Program-made: the position numbers and the translations under genes
Assembly (NCBI GenBank): GCA_035286595.1
Contig: DATEDA010000137.1
Span: forward strand, 1 to 22,300
Source of the DNA: DATEDA01 sp035286595
Lineage (GTDB): Bacteria; Pseudomonadota; Gammaproteobacteria; Burkholderiales; SG8-39
DNA length: 22,300 bases
Reading direction: 5' to 3'
The notes under the pieces: model-generated
Database searches by the model: none
What the model saw: only the letters and a program-made list of their open reading frames with translations
Told to the model about the DNA's origin: nothing
Shown here: positions 14,122 through 20,775 of the stretch, piece by piece
Position numbering within the stretch: position 1 is the stretch's first letter
Layout of the letters: each line of letters opens with the position of its first letter

Positions 14122-14150
14122 AGCAGCAGCCTTCGCCTCCTCCGCCGCCG

Positions 14151-14744
14151 ATGCCCGACGTCCTCGTCCTCTACTACAGCCGCCACGGCGCCGTCCGTGA
14201 GATGGCGCGTTGGGTCGCGCATGGCGTCGAGCGCGTGGCGGGCATGAGCGCCCGCCTGCGCACCGTTCCCAAGGTGTCGGCGGTCTCCGAGGCGGTCGAA
14301 CCGGACGTGCCCGCGGCTGGCGCACCGTACTGCGAGCTCACCGATCTCGAGCAGTGCGCCGGGATCGCGCTCGGCAGTCCGACGCGCTTCGGCAACATGG
14401 CGGCGCCGATGAAGTACTTTTGGGACGGCACCGCCGAACTGTGGCTGCGCGGCGCGCTCTCGGGGAAGCCCGCCGCCGTGTTCTCATCCACGTCGAGCCT
14501 CCACGGCGGACAGGAGACGACGCTCGTCTCGATGATGCTGCCGCTGCTGCACCACGGGATGGTGATCGTCGGCCTGCCGTACACCGAAGCCGCGCTGTTC
14601 CAGACCGCAAGCGGCGGCGGGCCCTACGGAGCGAGCCACGTCGCCGGGGTCGCCTCCGACCGCCCGGTGGACGAGACCGAGAAGCAGCTCTGCATCGCGC
14701 TCGGCCGCCGGCTCGCGGAGATGGCAAGGAAGCTCGCAGCATGA
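14151..14744 (+). CDS. wrbA: NAD(P)H:quinone oxidoreductase, WrbA family
   Basis: WrbA-type proteins are tetrameric FMN flavodoxin-like enzymes that reduce quinones with two electrons, avoiding semiquinone radicals. The 197-residue product has the FMN phosphate loop YYSRHGAVREMA at residues 8-19, the signature GSPTRFGNMAAPMKYFWD, and SSTSSLHGGQETTLVSMMLPLLHHGM. GGGPYGASHVAG near the C-terminus is also characteristic. No Shine-Dalgarno is obvious. The stop overlaps the start of the next gene as ATGA, and that gene overlaps the following one in the same way, so the three appear to be one translationally coupled operon. wrbA followed by a DUF2069 gene is a familiar arrangement in proteobacteria. 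Confidence 0.95.
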   Translation: MPDVLVLYYSRHGAVREMARWVAHGVERVAGMSARLRTVPKVSAVSEAVEPDVPAAGAPYCELTDLEQCAGIALGSPTRFGNMAAPMKYFWDGTAELWLRGALSGKPAAVFSSTSSLHGGQETTLVSMMLPLLHHGMVIVGLPYTEAALFQTASGGGPYGASHVAGVASDRPVDETEKQLCIALGRRLAEMARKLAA

Positions 14745-15439
14745 CCCATGGCGAAGAAGCGCGCCGGTTCTTGCGCGCGCATCACTCTGGCGTGCTGTCC
14801 ACGCTCTCGGCGAGCCTGTCAGGGTACCCGTTCGGCTCGATCGTGCCGTTCGTGCTCGACGCGGACTGCCGGCCCGTGATCCTGATCAGCGCGCTCGCCG
14901 AACACACGAAGAATCTCGCCGGCGATCCGCGGGCGAGCCTGATCGTCCACGGCTACGAGGACGACGTTCAGGCCGGTCCACGGCTCACCATGGTGGGCGA
15001 CGCCGCCCGGGTCGCGGACGACCCGGCGGTCCACAGCCGCTACCTCCGCTATTTCCCGGCGGCGCGAGACCTCCTCGCCCTCGGCGACTTCTCGTTCTGC
15101 GCGATCGAGCCGAAGCGGTTGCTGTTCATCCGCGGCTTCGGGCACATCCACTGGATCGACACCGCCGCGTTCCGCCCGCCGGAGAATCGGCTTGCCGGGG
15201 CGGAGGAGGAGATCGTCGCGCACATGAACGCCGACCATGCCCTGGCGCTTGCCGACTACTGCCGCCACGAGCACGGGATCACGCCGCGCGAGGTCACCAT
15301 GGTCGGGATCGACTGCGACGGCTTCGACGTGCGCGCCGACGGCCGTCTGCTGCGAATTGCGTTCGACGAGCCCGTGACCAACGCCGGGAAGGCGCGCGAG
15401 GCGCTGGTCGCGATGGCTCGCCGCGCGCGCGATGGATGA
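14741..15439 (+). CDS. PNPOx-like split-barrel protein with C-terminal DUF2470 (HugZ-like)
   Basis: The 232-residue product has an FMN-binding split-barrel domain at residues 1-150 (HHSGVLSTLSASLSGYPFGSIVPF, then ASLIVHGY) and a DUF2470 domain at about 155-230 that opens with HMNADHALALADYC. This is the layout of HugZ-type proteins, some of which degrade haem, and of many related flavin or haem-binding proteins of unknown role. The protein ends soon after DUF2470 (ARRARDG) and has no C-terminal histidine of the kind that binds haem in Helicobacter HugZ, so I do not call it a haem oxygenase. The ATG overlaps the wrbA stop; AAGGA is ten bases upstream. Being co-encoded with WrbA suggests a redox role. 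Confidence 0.85.
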   Translation: MTHGEEARRFLRAHHSGVLSTLSASLSGYPFGSIVPFVLDADCRPVILISALAEHTKNLAGDPRASLIVHGYEDDVQAGPRLTMVGDAARVADDPAVHSRYLRYFPAARDLLALGDFSFCAIEPKRLLFIRGFGHIHWIDTAAFRPPENRLAGAEEEIVAHMNADHALALADYCRHEHGITPREVTMVGIDCDGFDVRADGRLLRIAFDEPVTNAGKAREALVAMARRARDG

Positions 15440-15452
15440 GCGCGCGCGCGGC
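15420..15452. repeat. Perfect 12-bp GC inverted repeat around a stop/start overlap
   Basis: GCCGCGCGCGCG (15420-15431) and its exact reverse complement (15441-15452) enclose the nine-base loop ATGGATGAG. The loop contains the stop codon of the DUF2470 gene (15437-15439) and the ATG of the DUF2069 gene (15436). The stem would be very stable in RNA, and the alternating CG runs could adopt Z-form in DNA. Confidence 0.85.
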
Positions 15453-15780
15453 GCAAGCGGGTGCGGTCGTGAGCCTCCTCGCGCTCATCGCGCTGTGCCT
15501 CGCGTGGGAGATCTGGTTGGCACCGCTCAAGCCGGGAGGCTCCTGGCTGAGCCTGAAGGCGCTGCCGCTGCTCGCCCCCCTCTTCGGCCTGCTGCACGGA
15601 ACGCGCTACACCTTTCAGTGGACGCCGTTCCTCGCCCTTGCCTACTTCACGGAAGGCGTCGCGCGTGGATGGTCCGAGCCCGATCCGGTGCGCACCCTCG
15701 CGATTCTCGAAGTCGTGCTCTCGCTGACGCTGTTCGCCTGCGCGGTGCTCGGCGCGCGAGCGCTCGCCCGGCCCGCCTAG
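15436..15780 (+). CDS. DUF2069 integral membrane protein
   Basis: This is a small, 114-residue inner-membrane protein with about four hydrophobic segments: residues 9-28 (GAVVSLLALIALCLAWEIWL), about 40-55 (LKALPLLAPLFGLLHG), 61-75 and 86-108 (LAILEVVLSLTLFACAVLGA). GLLHGTRYTFQWTPFLALAYFTEGV is the conserved DUF2069 core. No biochemical role is established for the family. The ATG is embedded in the ATGA overlap with the previous gene and sits in the loop of a long GC hairpin, with no separate Shine-Dalgarno, so translation probably depends on ribosomes finishing the upstream gene. It converges on leuA, leaving 37 bases between the stops with no evident terminator. Confidence 0.88.
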   Translation: MSARAAQAGAVVSLLALIALCLAWEIWLAPLKPGGSWLSLKALPLLAPLFGLLHGTRYTFQWTPFLALAYFTEGVARGWSEPDPVRTLAILEVVLSLTLFACAVLGARALARPA

Positions 15781-15817
15781 AGAATTCCGTGCCGCGCGTT
15801 CCCGGGCGATTCGTCGC

Positions 15818-17371
15818 TCATGGCGTCGCCGCGTGCTGCGGATTGAGCCGCTCGACGCCGCTCGCGAGCTTGTTCAGCGCGTTCACGTACGCTTTCGCCG
15901 ACGCGACGATGATGTCGGTGTCGGCGCCGACGCCGTTGACGATGCGGCCACCCCGCGCGAGCCGCACCGTGACCTCGCCCTGCGACTCGGTGCCCTGGGT
16001 CACCGCGTTCACCGAATACAGGAGCAGCTCCGACCCGCTCTTCGCGATGGTCTCGATCGCCTTGAAGGTCGCATCGACCGGTCCGTCGCCATGCGACTCG
16101 GCGCGGCGCTCGGCGCCCGCCTCGTTCAGCACGACGGTGGCATGCGGGCGCTCGCCGGTGCCGCTCGCCTGCTGCATCCGGACCAGCGCCCAGTGCTCGC
16201 GTGCCGCGCTCACCGCCTCGTCGGACACGAGCGCGTTGATGTCCTCGTCGAAGATCTGCGCCTTCTTGTCGGCCAGATCCTTGAACTTCTGGAACGCGAT
16301 GTTGACGGCATCCTCGCTTTCCAGGTCGATGCCGAGCTCCTTCAGCCGTTGCTTGAACGCGTTCCGGCCGGAAAGCTTCCCGAGCACGATCTTGTTCGTC
16401 GACCAGCCGACGTCCTCCGCCTGCATGATCTCGTAGGTCTGGCGCGCTTTGAGCACCCCGTCCTGGTGGATTCCCGAGGCGTGGGCGAACGCGTTCGCTC
16501 CGACCACCGCCTTGTTCGGCTGAACCACGAAGCCGGTGATCTGCGACACGAGCCGCGATGCCGGCACGATCTGCGTCGTGTCGACGCGCGTTTCCAGGCC
16601 GAAGAAGTCGCGGCGCGTCTTGACCGCCATCACGACCTCCTCGAGCGAGGTGTTGCCGGCGCGCTCGCCGAGGCCGTTCATCGTGCACTCCACCTGGCGT
16701 GCCCCGCCGATCATGACTCCGGCGAGCGAGTTCGCGACCGCCATTCCGAGATCGTTGTGGCAATGCACCGACCAGACCGCCTTGCCCGAGTTCGGGATCT
16801 TCTCTCGCAGCGTGCGAATGAACTCGCCGAACTGCTCGGGCACGGCGTAGCCCACGGTGTCAGGGATGTTGATCGTCGTCGCTCCCTCCTTGATCGCGGT
16901 CTCGAGGACCCGGCAGAGGAAGTCGAGCTCCGAGCGGCTCCCGTCCTCGGGGCTGAACTCGACGTCCGCGCAGTGGTTCCGAGCGAACCGCACCGCGAGC
17001 CGCGCCGCCTCGAGCACCTGCTCCGGCGTCATGCGGAGCTTCTTCTCCATGTGCAAGGGGCTCGTCGCGATGAAGGTGTGGACGCGCCAGGACTTCGCAC
17101 CCGCCAGTGCCTCCACGCCCCGAGAGATGTCCCGGTCGTTGGCCCGACAGAGGCCCGCGACCGTCGAGTCCTTGATCGCGTTTGCGATCGCCCGAACCGC
17201 CTCGAAGTCGCCGTTCGACGCCGCGGGGAAGCCGGCCTCGATCACGTCGACCCGCAGACGCTCGAGCTGCTTCGCGATGCGGAGCTTCTCCTCCTTGGTC
17301 ATCGATGCACCGGGGCTCTGCTCCCCGTCGCGGAGCGTCGTATCGAAGATGATCAGCCGTTCGTTGGTCAT
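15818..17371 (-). CDS. leuA: 2-isopropylmalate synthase
   Basis: LeuA condenses acetyl-CoA with 2-ketoisovalerate, the committed step of leucine synthesis. The 517-residue product starts MTNERLIIFDTTLRDGEQSPG, with the metal and substrate-binding DTTLRDG at residues 10-16, followed by EAGFPAAS, the metal-binding HCHNDLG, NGLGERAGN and a C-terminal LeuA allosteric domain of about 120 residues that normally binds leucine. This is the bacterial long type. The ATG at 17371 aligns with the family; its Shine-Dalgarno is poor (GGGA). A leucine-rich leader peptide and alternative hairpins precede it, so both attenuation and feedback inhibition by leucine are likely. It is the last gene of the ilv-psd-pssA-leu series but appears to have its own promoter. 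Confidence 0.97.
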   Translation of the reverse strand: MTNERLIIFDTTLRDGEQSPGASMTKEEKLRIAKQLERLRVDVIEAGFPAASNGDFEAVRAIANAIKDSTVAGLCRANDRDISRGVEALAGAKSWRVHTFIATSPLHMEKKLRMTPEQVLEAARLAVRFARNHCADVEFSPEDGSRSELDFLCRVLETAIKEGATTINIPDTVGYAVPEQFGEFIRTLREKIPNSGKAVWSVHCHNDLGMAVANSLAGVMIGGARQVECTMNGLGERAGNTSLEEVVMAVKTRRDFFGLETRVDTTQIVPASRLVSQITGFVVQPNKAVVGANAFAHASGIHQDGVLKARQTYEIMQAEDVGWSTNKIVLGKLSGRNAFKQRLKELGIDLESEDAVNIAFQKFKDLADKKAQIFDEDINALVSDEAVSAAREHWALVRMQQASGTGERPHATVVLNEAGAERRAESHGDGPVDATFKAIETIAKSGSELLLYSVNAVTQGTESQGEVTVRLARGGRIVNGVGADTDIIVASAKAYVNALNKLASGVERLNPQHAATP

Positions 17372-17404
17372 GGTCGCATCCCGTCAAGGCGTTGCAGGTG
17401 CTGC

Positions 17405-17429
17405 CGCAGGGCGGGGTCACCGCGCTGCG
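17405..17429 (-). promoter_or_regulatory. Candidate leuA attenuator stem-loop with competing pairing
   Basis: In the minus-strand RNA, CGCAG-C-GCGG-TGACC-CCGC-C-CTGCG forms 5 bp, a C-C mismatch and 4 bp around a five-base loop. Its 5' arm overlaps GGCGCAGC (17431-17424), which is perfectly complementary to GCTGCGCC (17480-17473) at the leucine codons of the leader peptide. The two pairings exclude each other. No T-run follows, so control of translation or Rho access is more likely than simple intrinsic termination. Confidence 0.5.
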
Positions 17430-17461
17430 CCGAAACAAACCGAATTGGGAGGGGTGGTGTG

Positions 17462-17542
17462 CTAGCGCGCGAGGCGCAGCAGCAGCCCGAGCAGCAGGCT
17501 GCGGAGGAGAAGAGTGGCGATCGCTATAGCGGAACGTCGCAT
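17462..17542 (-). CDS. leuL: Leucine-rich leader peptide of leuA
   Basis: This is a 26-codon frame reading MRRSAIAIATLLLRS then LLLGLLLRLAR. Ten of the 26 residues are leucine, in three runs of three (CTT CTC CTC; CTG CTG CTC; CTG CTG CTG) plus one more CTC before the stop. It ends 90 bases before leuA. This composition at this place is the hallmark of an attenuation leader peptide: ribosomes stall on leucine codons when charged tRNA-Leu is scarce and so change the folding of the RNA that follows. No Shine-Dalgarno is seen. The predicted transcription start falls almost at the ATG, so translation may be leaderless; an in-frame GTG lies 33 bases upstream. The symbol is by analogy with enteric leuL, not by sequence similarity. 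Confidence 0.7.
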   Translation of the reverse strand: MRRSAIAIATLLLRSLLLGLLLRLAR

Positions 17543-17549
17543 GGCTCGG

Positions 17550-17579
17550 ACTATAGCCGCAAACCTCGGCACCACGCAA
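17550..17579 (-). promoter_or_regulatory. Candidate leuA leader promoter
   Basis: On the minus strand TTGCGT (17579-17574) and TATAGT (17555-17550) are 18 bases apart. The -10 differs from TATAAT at one position; the -35 keeps only TTG. Initiation would fall near 17543, at the first base of the leader peptide's ATG or just before it. Confidence 0.5.
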
Positions 17580-17601
17580 TAGCCCCGGCGAGCGGGATCC
17601 A

Positions 17602-17622
17602 CCGGGGGTCGAAACGCCCCGG
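17602..17622 (-). terminator. Strong hairpin after pssA, no T-run
   Basis: On the minus strand CCGGGG-CGTTTCGAC-CCCCGG gives a 6-bp GC stem beginning four bases after the pssA stop; a CG/CG extension inside the loop is possible. TGGATCCC follows instead of a T-run. It could slow polymerase or protect the 3' end of the ilv-psd-pssA message before the separate leuA promoter. Confidence 0.4.
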
Positions 17623-17625
17623 CCG

Positions 17626-18387
17626 CTAGAACGGGGAGCGGGACTTGCGGAAGCTCCAGGCCCAGACCACGTACCCGGACACGGCGTACGCGACGAACAG
17701 CAGGAACAGGACCATGGGCGGATTGGCGGAGACGAGCATCAGCCCCAGGACGATCACCAGGACCGCCCAGAACGGCACGCTGCGGCGGAAGTTGATGTCC
17801 TTGAAGCTGTAGAACGGGATGCTCGTGACCATGGTGACGGCCGCGAAGAACGTCACCGCGCTCGCGAGCCCGTGCAGCCATTCCGTGCGCTGCAGGTCGA
17901 AGTCGTCGATGACCCAGACGAAGCCCGCCAGCACCGCCGCCGCCGCCGGGCACGGCAACCCCTGGAAGTAGCGCTTGTCGACGACCTCGATGTTCACGTT
18001 GAAGCGCGCGAGCCGGAGCGCGGTCGCCGCGCAATAGGCGAACGCCGCGATCCATCCCAGCCGCCCGAGCGGCCGCAGGGCCCACTCGTACATCACGAGC
18101 GCCGGCGCCGCGCCGAAGGCCACGACGTCGGCGAGGCTGTCGTACTCCGCGCCGAACTCGCTCTGCGTGCGCGTGAGGCGCGCCACCCGCCCGTCCAGCC
18201 CGTCGAGCACCATCGCAACGAAGATCGCGATCGCCGCGTGCTCGTAGCGCGCGTTCATCGCCTGGACGATCGCGTAGAAGCCGCCGAAGAGCACCCCGGT
18301 GGTGAACAGGTTGGGCAGGATGTAGATCCCGCGCCGCCGAAGCGTCCCGCGCAGCAGACCCTTCCGGGGCGGATGGAATTCGGCCAT
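17626..18387 (-). CDS. pssA: CDP-diacylglycerol-serine O-phosphatidyltransferase
   Basis: PssA makes phosphatidylserine from CDP-diacylglycerol and serine at the inner membrane; the Psd enzyme encoded just upstream then decarboxylates it to phosphatidylethanolamine. The 253-residue protein is the membrane-embedded CDP-alcohol phosphotransferase type, not the peripheral E. coli PLD type. Its active-site motif D-G-x2-A-R-x8-G-x3-D-x3-D is complete: Asp65, Gly66, Ala69, Arg70, Gly79, Asp83 and Asp87. It is preceded by ILPNLFTTGVLFGGFYAI, the first of about seven membrane segments; GSFRKSR-type basic residues end the chain. The ATG lies four bases after the psd stop, so the two genes are surely co-transcribed. 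Confidence 0.96.
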   Translation of the reverse strand: MAEFHPPRKGLLRGTLRRRGIYILPNLFTTGVLFGGFYAIVQAMNARYEHAAIAIFVAMVLDGLDGRVARLTRTQSEFGAEYDSLADVVAFGAAPALVMYEWALRPLGRLGWIAAFAYCAATALRLARFNVNIEVVDKRYFQGLPCPAAAAVLAGFVWVIDDFDLQRTEWLHGLASAVTFFAAVTMVTSIPFYSFKDINFRRSVPFWAVLVIVLGLMLVSANPPMVLFLLFVAYAVSGYVVWAWSFRKSRSPF

Positions 18388-18391
18388 GTGG

Positions 18392-19033
18392 CTAGAGCTC
18401 GGCGAGAACGGTGCTCGCGGCGTAGACCCGCTGCCCGAGCTCCACCTTCACCCGCGCCTCGGCCGGCAGGTAGACATCGACGCGCGACCCGAACCGGATG
18501 AAGCCGAAGCGGTCGCCGCGGTGGAGCCGGTCACCGGCCTTCGCGTAGCAGAGGATCCGCCGCGCGACGAGGCCGGCGATCTGGACGCACGTCACGTCCG
18601 GTCCGGCGTCGGCCTTGAGCCACAGGGCGCTGCGCTCGTTCTCGAGCGAGGCCTTGTCCAGCGCGGCGTTGATGAACGATCCCGGCGCGTACCACGTCCG
18701 TTTCACCTCGCCGTCGACCGGGGAGCGGTTCGAGTGCACGTTGAACACGTTCATGAACACGCTGACCTTGGTCGCCGGCCGGTCGAGATAGGGGTCGTTC
18801 GCCCGCTCGACGGCGACGATCCGGCCGTCGGCGGGCGCCAGCACGCTGCGCTCATCGCCCTGGATCCGGCGCGGCGGGTCGCGGAAGAATTGGGCGATGA
18901 ACAGGACCACGACCCACAGCGGAGCCGACCACCACCAGCCGGCAGCCCAGCCGACCACGAGCGCGGCGAGCACGGCGGCGGCGAGGAACGGCCAGCCCTC
19001 GCGAGCGATGATCGGGTGCGGATACGCCGCCAT
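18392..19033 (-). CDS. psd: Phosphatidylserine decarboxylase proenzyme, short type
   Basis: Psd converts phosphatidylserine to phosphatidylethanolamine with a pyruvoyl group made by self-cleavage. The 213-residue version, opening MAAYPHPIIAREGWPF, is the short form common in betaproteobacteria. A hydrophobic hairpin at residues 16-49 anchors it to the membrane. VFNVHSNRSPVDG holds the conserved histidine, and the self-cleavage site is Gly182-Ser183 in RFGSRVDVYLP, giving a large beta chain and a small alpha chain. ATG at 19033 is chosen on similarity of the N-terminus; in-frame GTG at 19060 and TTG at 19069 would add 9-12 residues, and none of the three has a clear Shine-Dalgarno. It is 73 bases after ilvC and four before pssA. 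Confidence 0.95.
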   Translation of the reverse strand: MAAYPHPIIAREGWPFLAAAVLAALVVGWAAGWWWSAPLWVVVLFIAQFFRDPPRRIQGDERSVLAPADGRIVAVERANDPYLDRPATKVSVFMNVFNVHSNRSPVDGEVKRTWYAPGSFINAALDKASLENERSALWLKADAGPDVTCVQIAGLVARRILCYAKAGDRLHRGDRFGFIRFGSRVDVYLPAEARVKVELGQRVYAASTVLAEL

Positions 19034-19068
19034 CGACGCCGCCGCGATCAGAGCGGACACCGAGCGCA

Positions 19069-19089
19069 ACCGCGCACGGAAAACGCGGT
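19069..19089 (-). other. Stem-loop between ilvC and psd
   Basis: ACCGCG and CGCGGT pair over a nine-base loop in the 73-base gap after ilvC. No T-run follows on the minus strand, so it is not a standard terminator. It may stabilise the ilv part of the message or be an RNA-processing site. If the longest psd start (TTG 19069) were used, it would lie just before that codon. Confidence 0.35.
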
Positions 19090-19106
19090 GCCGGCGGTGG
19101 CTGCTG

Positions 19107-20123
19107 CTAGTTCTTGCTGGTGTCGACCAGGCGATTGCGCTTGATCCACGGCATCATCTCGCGCAGCTTGGCGCCGATGGTCTCGATCGGATGCTCGGCG
19201 GTCAGCCGCCGCCGGGCGAGCAGCACCGGCGCCCCGGCCCGGTTCTCGAGAATGAAGTCGCGCGCGTATTCGCCGGACTGGATCCGGGCGAGCGCGGCGC
19301 GCATCGCATTCCTGGTCTCGGGCGTGATGATCTTCGGCCCGGTGACGTACTCGCCGTACTCCGCATTGTTCGAGACCGAGTAGTTCATCGTCCCGATCCC
19401 GCCCTCGTACATCAGGTCGACGATCAGCTTCAGCTCGTGCATGCACTCGAAGTAGGCCATCTCCGGCGCGTACCCGGCCTCGATCAGCACCTCGAATCCC
19501 GCCTTCACCAGCTCCACGATGCCGCCGCACAGCACCGTCTGCTCGCCGAAGAGATCGGTCTCCGTTTCCTCCTTGAAGGTTGTCTCGATGATGCCGGCGC
19601 GCCCGCCGCCGATCGCCGCCGCGTATGAGAGCGCGACTTCGCGCGCGCGGCCCGACGGATTCTGGTGAACCGCGACCAGCATCGGCGTCCCGCCGCCCTG
19701 GGTGTAGGTGGACCGCACCGTGTGGCCGGGCGCCTTCGGCGCGACCATGAACACGTCCAGATCGGCGCGCGGCTGGATCTGGCCGTAGTGGATGTTGAAC
19801 CCGTGGGCGAACGCAAGCGCGGCGCCCTTCTTGATGTTCGGCTCTATTTGCTCGCGGTAGACCTGCGCGTGGTGCTCGTCCGGGAGCAGGATCATCACGA
19901 TGTCGGCGCCCTTCACCGCCTCGCCGACTTCCTTGACCTGGAGCGCCGCGTTCTTCGCCTTGTCCCAGGAGGGGCCGCCCTTGCGCAGCGCCACGGTCAC
20001 CGCGATCCCCGAGTCCTGGAGATTGAGCGAATGGGCGTGGCCCTGGGAGCCGTAGCCGACGATCGCGACTTGCTTGTCCTTGATCAGCGACAGATCCGCG
20101 TCCTTGTCGTAGTAGACCTTCAT
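19107..20123 (-). CDS. ilvC: Ketol-acid reductoisomerase, class I
   Basis: IlvC isomerises and reduces acetolactate or acetohydroxybutyrate with NADPH and Mg2+ in isoleucine and valine synthesis. At 338 residues it is the short class I enzyme. It starts MKVYYDKDADLSLIK, has the Rossmann motif VGYGSQGHAHSLN at residues 23-35, and retains LLPDEHH, FAHGFNIHYGQI and the C-terminal knotted domain with DLFGEQTVLCGG (metal-binding acidic residues), YFECMHELKLIVDLMYEGG and SVSNNAEYG. It is 81 bases from ilvN and shares its direction, so it lies in the ilvBNC operon, whose promoter must lie beyond the right edge of the window. Confidence 0.98.
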   Translation of the reverse strand: MKVYYDKDADLSLIKDKQVAIVGYGSQGHAHSLNLQDSGIAVTVALRKGGPSWDKAKNAALQVKEVGEAVKGADIVMILLPDEHHAQVYREQIEPNIKKGAALAFAHGFNIHYGQIQPRADLDVFMVAPKAPGHTVRSTYTQGGGTPMLVAVHQNPSGRAREVALSYAAAIGGGRAGIIETTFKEETETDLFGEQTVLCGGIVELVKAGFEVLIEAGYAPEMAYFECMHELKLIVDLMYEGGIGTMNYSVSNNAEYGEYVTGPKIITPETRNAMRAALARIQSGEYARDFILENRAGAPVLLARRRLTAEHPIETIGAKLREMMPWIKRNRLVDTSKN

Positions 20124-20159
20124 GATTTCCTCGCTATGCTCGTGAGACGGGAGACGGCA

Positions 20160-20190
20160 GACGCGAAGACGCCCGGTTGCGTCTTGCGTC
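20160..20190. repeat. Long imperfect inverted repeat and GACG-rich repeats between ilvN and ilvC
   Basis: AAGACGC (20166-20172) and GCGTCTT (20179-20185) pair perfectly over CCGGTT; after one unpaired G the stem continues with GACGC/GCGTC, for 12 pairs in all. Short GAGACGG-like units precede it (from about 20144), and TTGCGTC recurs after it. No T-run lies on either side, so it is not an evident terminator. Confidence 0.6.
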
Positions 20191-20204
20191 GCGGCGCTTG
20201 CGTC

Positions 20205-20750
20205 CTACACCCTGAGAACCCGCTCGCCGCGGGCGATGCCGGAGGCGCCGGTGCGCACCGTCTCCAGGACCGCGGTCTTGTCCAGCGCCTGGATGAACGC
20301 GTCGAGCTTCTCGCCGGTGCCGGTGAGCTCGATCGTGTAGGTCGTCTCGGTGACGTCGATGATGCGCCCGCGGAAGATGTCCGCCATGCGCTTCATCTCC
20401 TCGCGGTCCTTGCCGGTCGCGCGCACCTTGATCAGCATCAGCTCGCGCTCGATGTGCGGCGCCTCGGAGAGATCCACCACCTTCACCACCTCGATCAGCT
20501 TGTTCAGCTGCTTGGTGATCTGCTCGATCACGTCGCCGGAGCCGATCGTGACGATCGTCATGCGCGACAGCGACGCATCCTCGGTCGGGGCGACGGTGAG
20601 CGACTCGATGTTGTAGCCGCGGGCGGAGAACAGGCCTGCGACCCGCGACAGCGCGCCCGCCTCGTTCTCGAGCAGGATGGAGATGATGTGGCGCATGCCT
20701 GCGGCGGGCGCCGCGGGCAGCGGATACGTGCTCGGCACGGGGGCGTTCAC
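20205..20750 (-). CDS. ilvN: Acetolactate synthase, small (regulatory) subunit
   Basis: This subunit activates the catalytic subunit and gives it valine feedback control. The core MRHIISILLENEAGALSRVAGLFSARGYNIESL is an ACT domain (residues 19-95 here), followed by the C-terminal domain with RELMLIKVRA and MADIFRGRIIDVT; it is orthologous to IlvH/IlvN. From the internal ATG at 20696 the protein is the usual 163 residues. I give the GTG at 20750 because GGAG lies ten bases before it, the extra 18 codons keep a coding-like third-position GC bias, and 20696 has no clear Shine-Dalgarno. The extension (MNAPVPSTYPLPAAPAAG) is Pro/Ala-rich and probably disordered. The start choice is therefore uncertain; the family is not. 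Confidence 0.95.
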   Translation of the reverse strand: MNAPVPSTYPLPAAPAAGMRHIISILLENEAGALSRVAGLFSARGYNIESLTVAPTEDASLSRMTIVTIGSGDVIEQITKQLNKLIEVVKVVDLSEAPHIERELMLIKVRATGKDREEMKRMADIFRGRIIDVTETTYTIELTGTGEKLDAFIQALDKTAVLETVRTGASGIARGERVLRV

Positions 20751-20775
20751 GGTCTCGATTCTCCGGCCGCCGGCC

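Noticed and set aside
17522..17531. CGCTATAGCG palindrome as an operator
   Set aside because: It lies inside the leader peptide frame and is short; no second copy or other support was found.
15833..17629. 598-codon open frame antisense to leuA
   Set aside because: The longest spurious frame in the window; leuA is unmistakable on the other strand.
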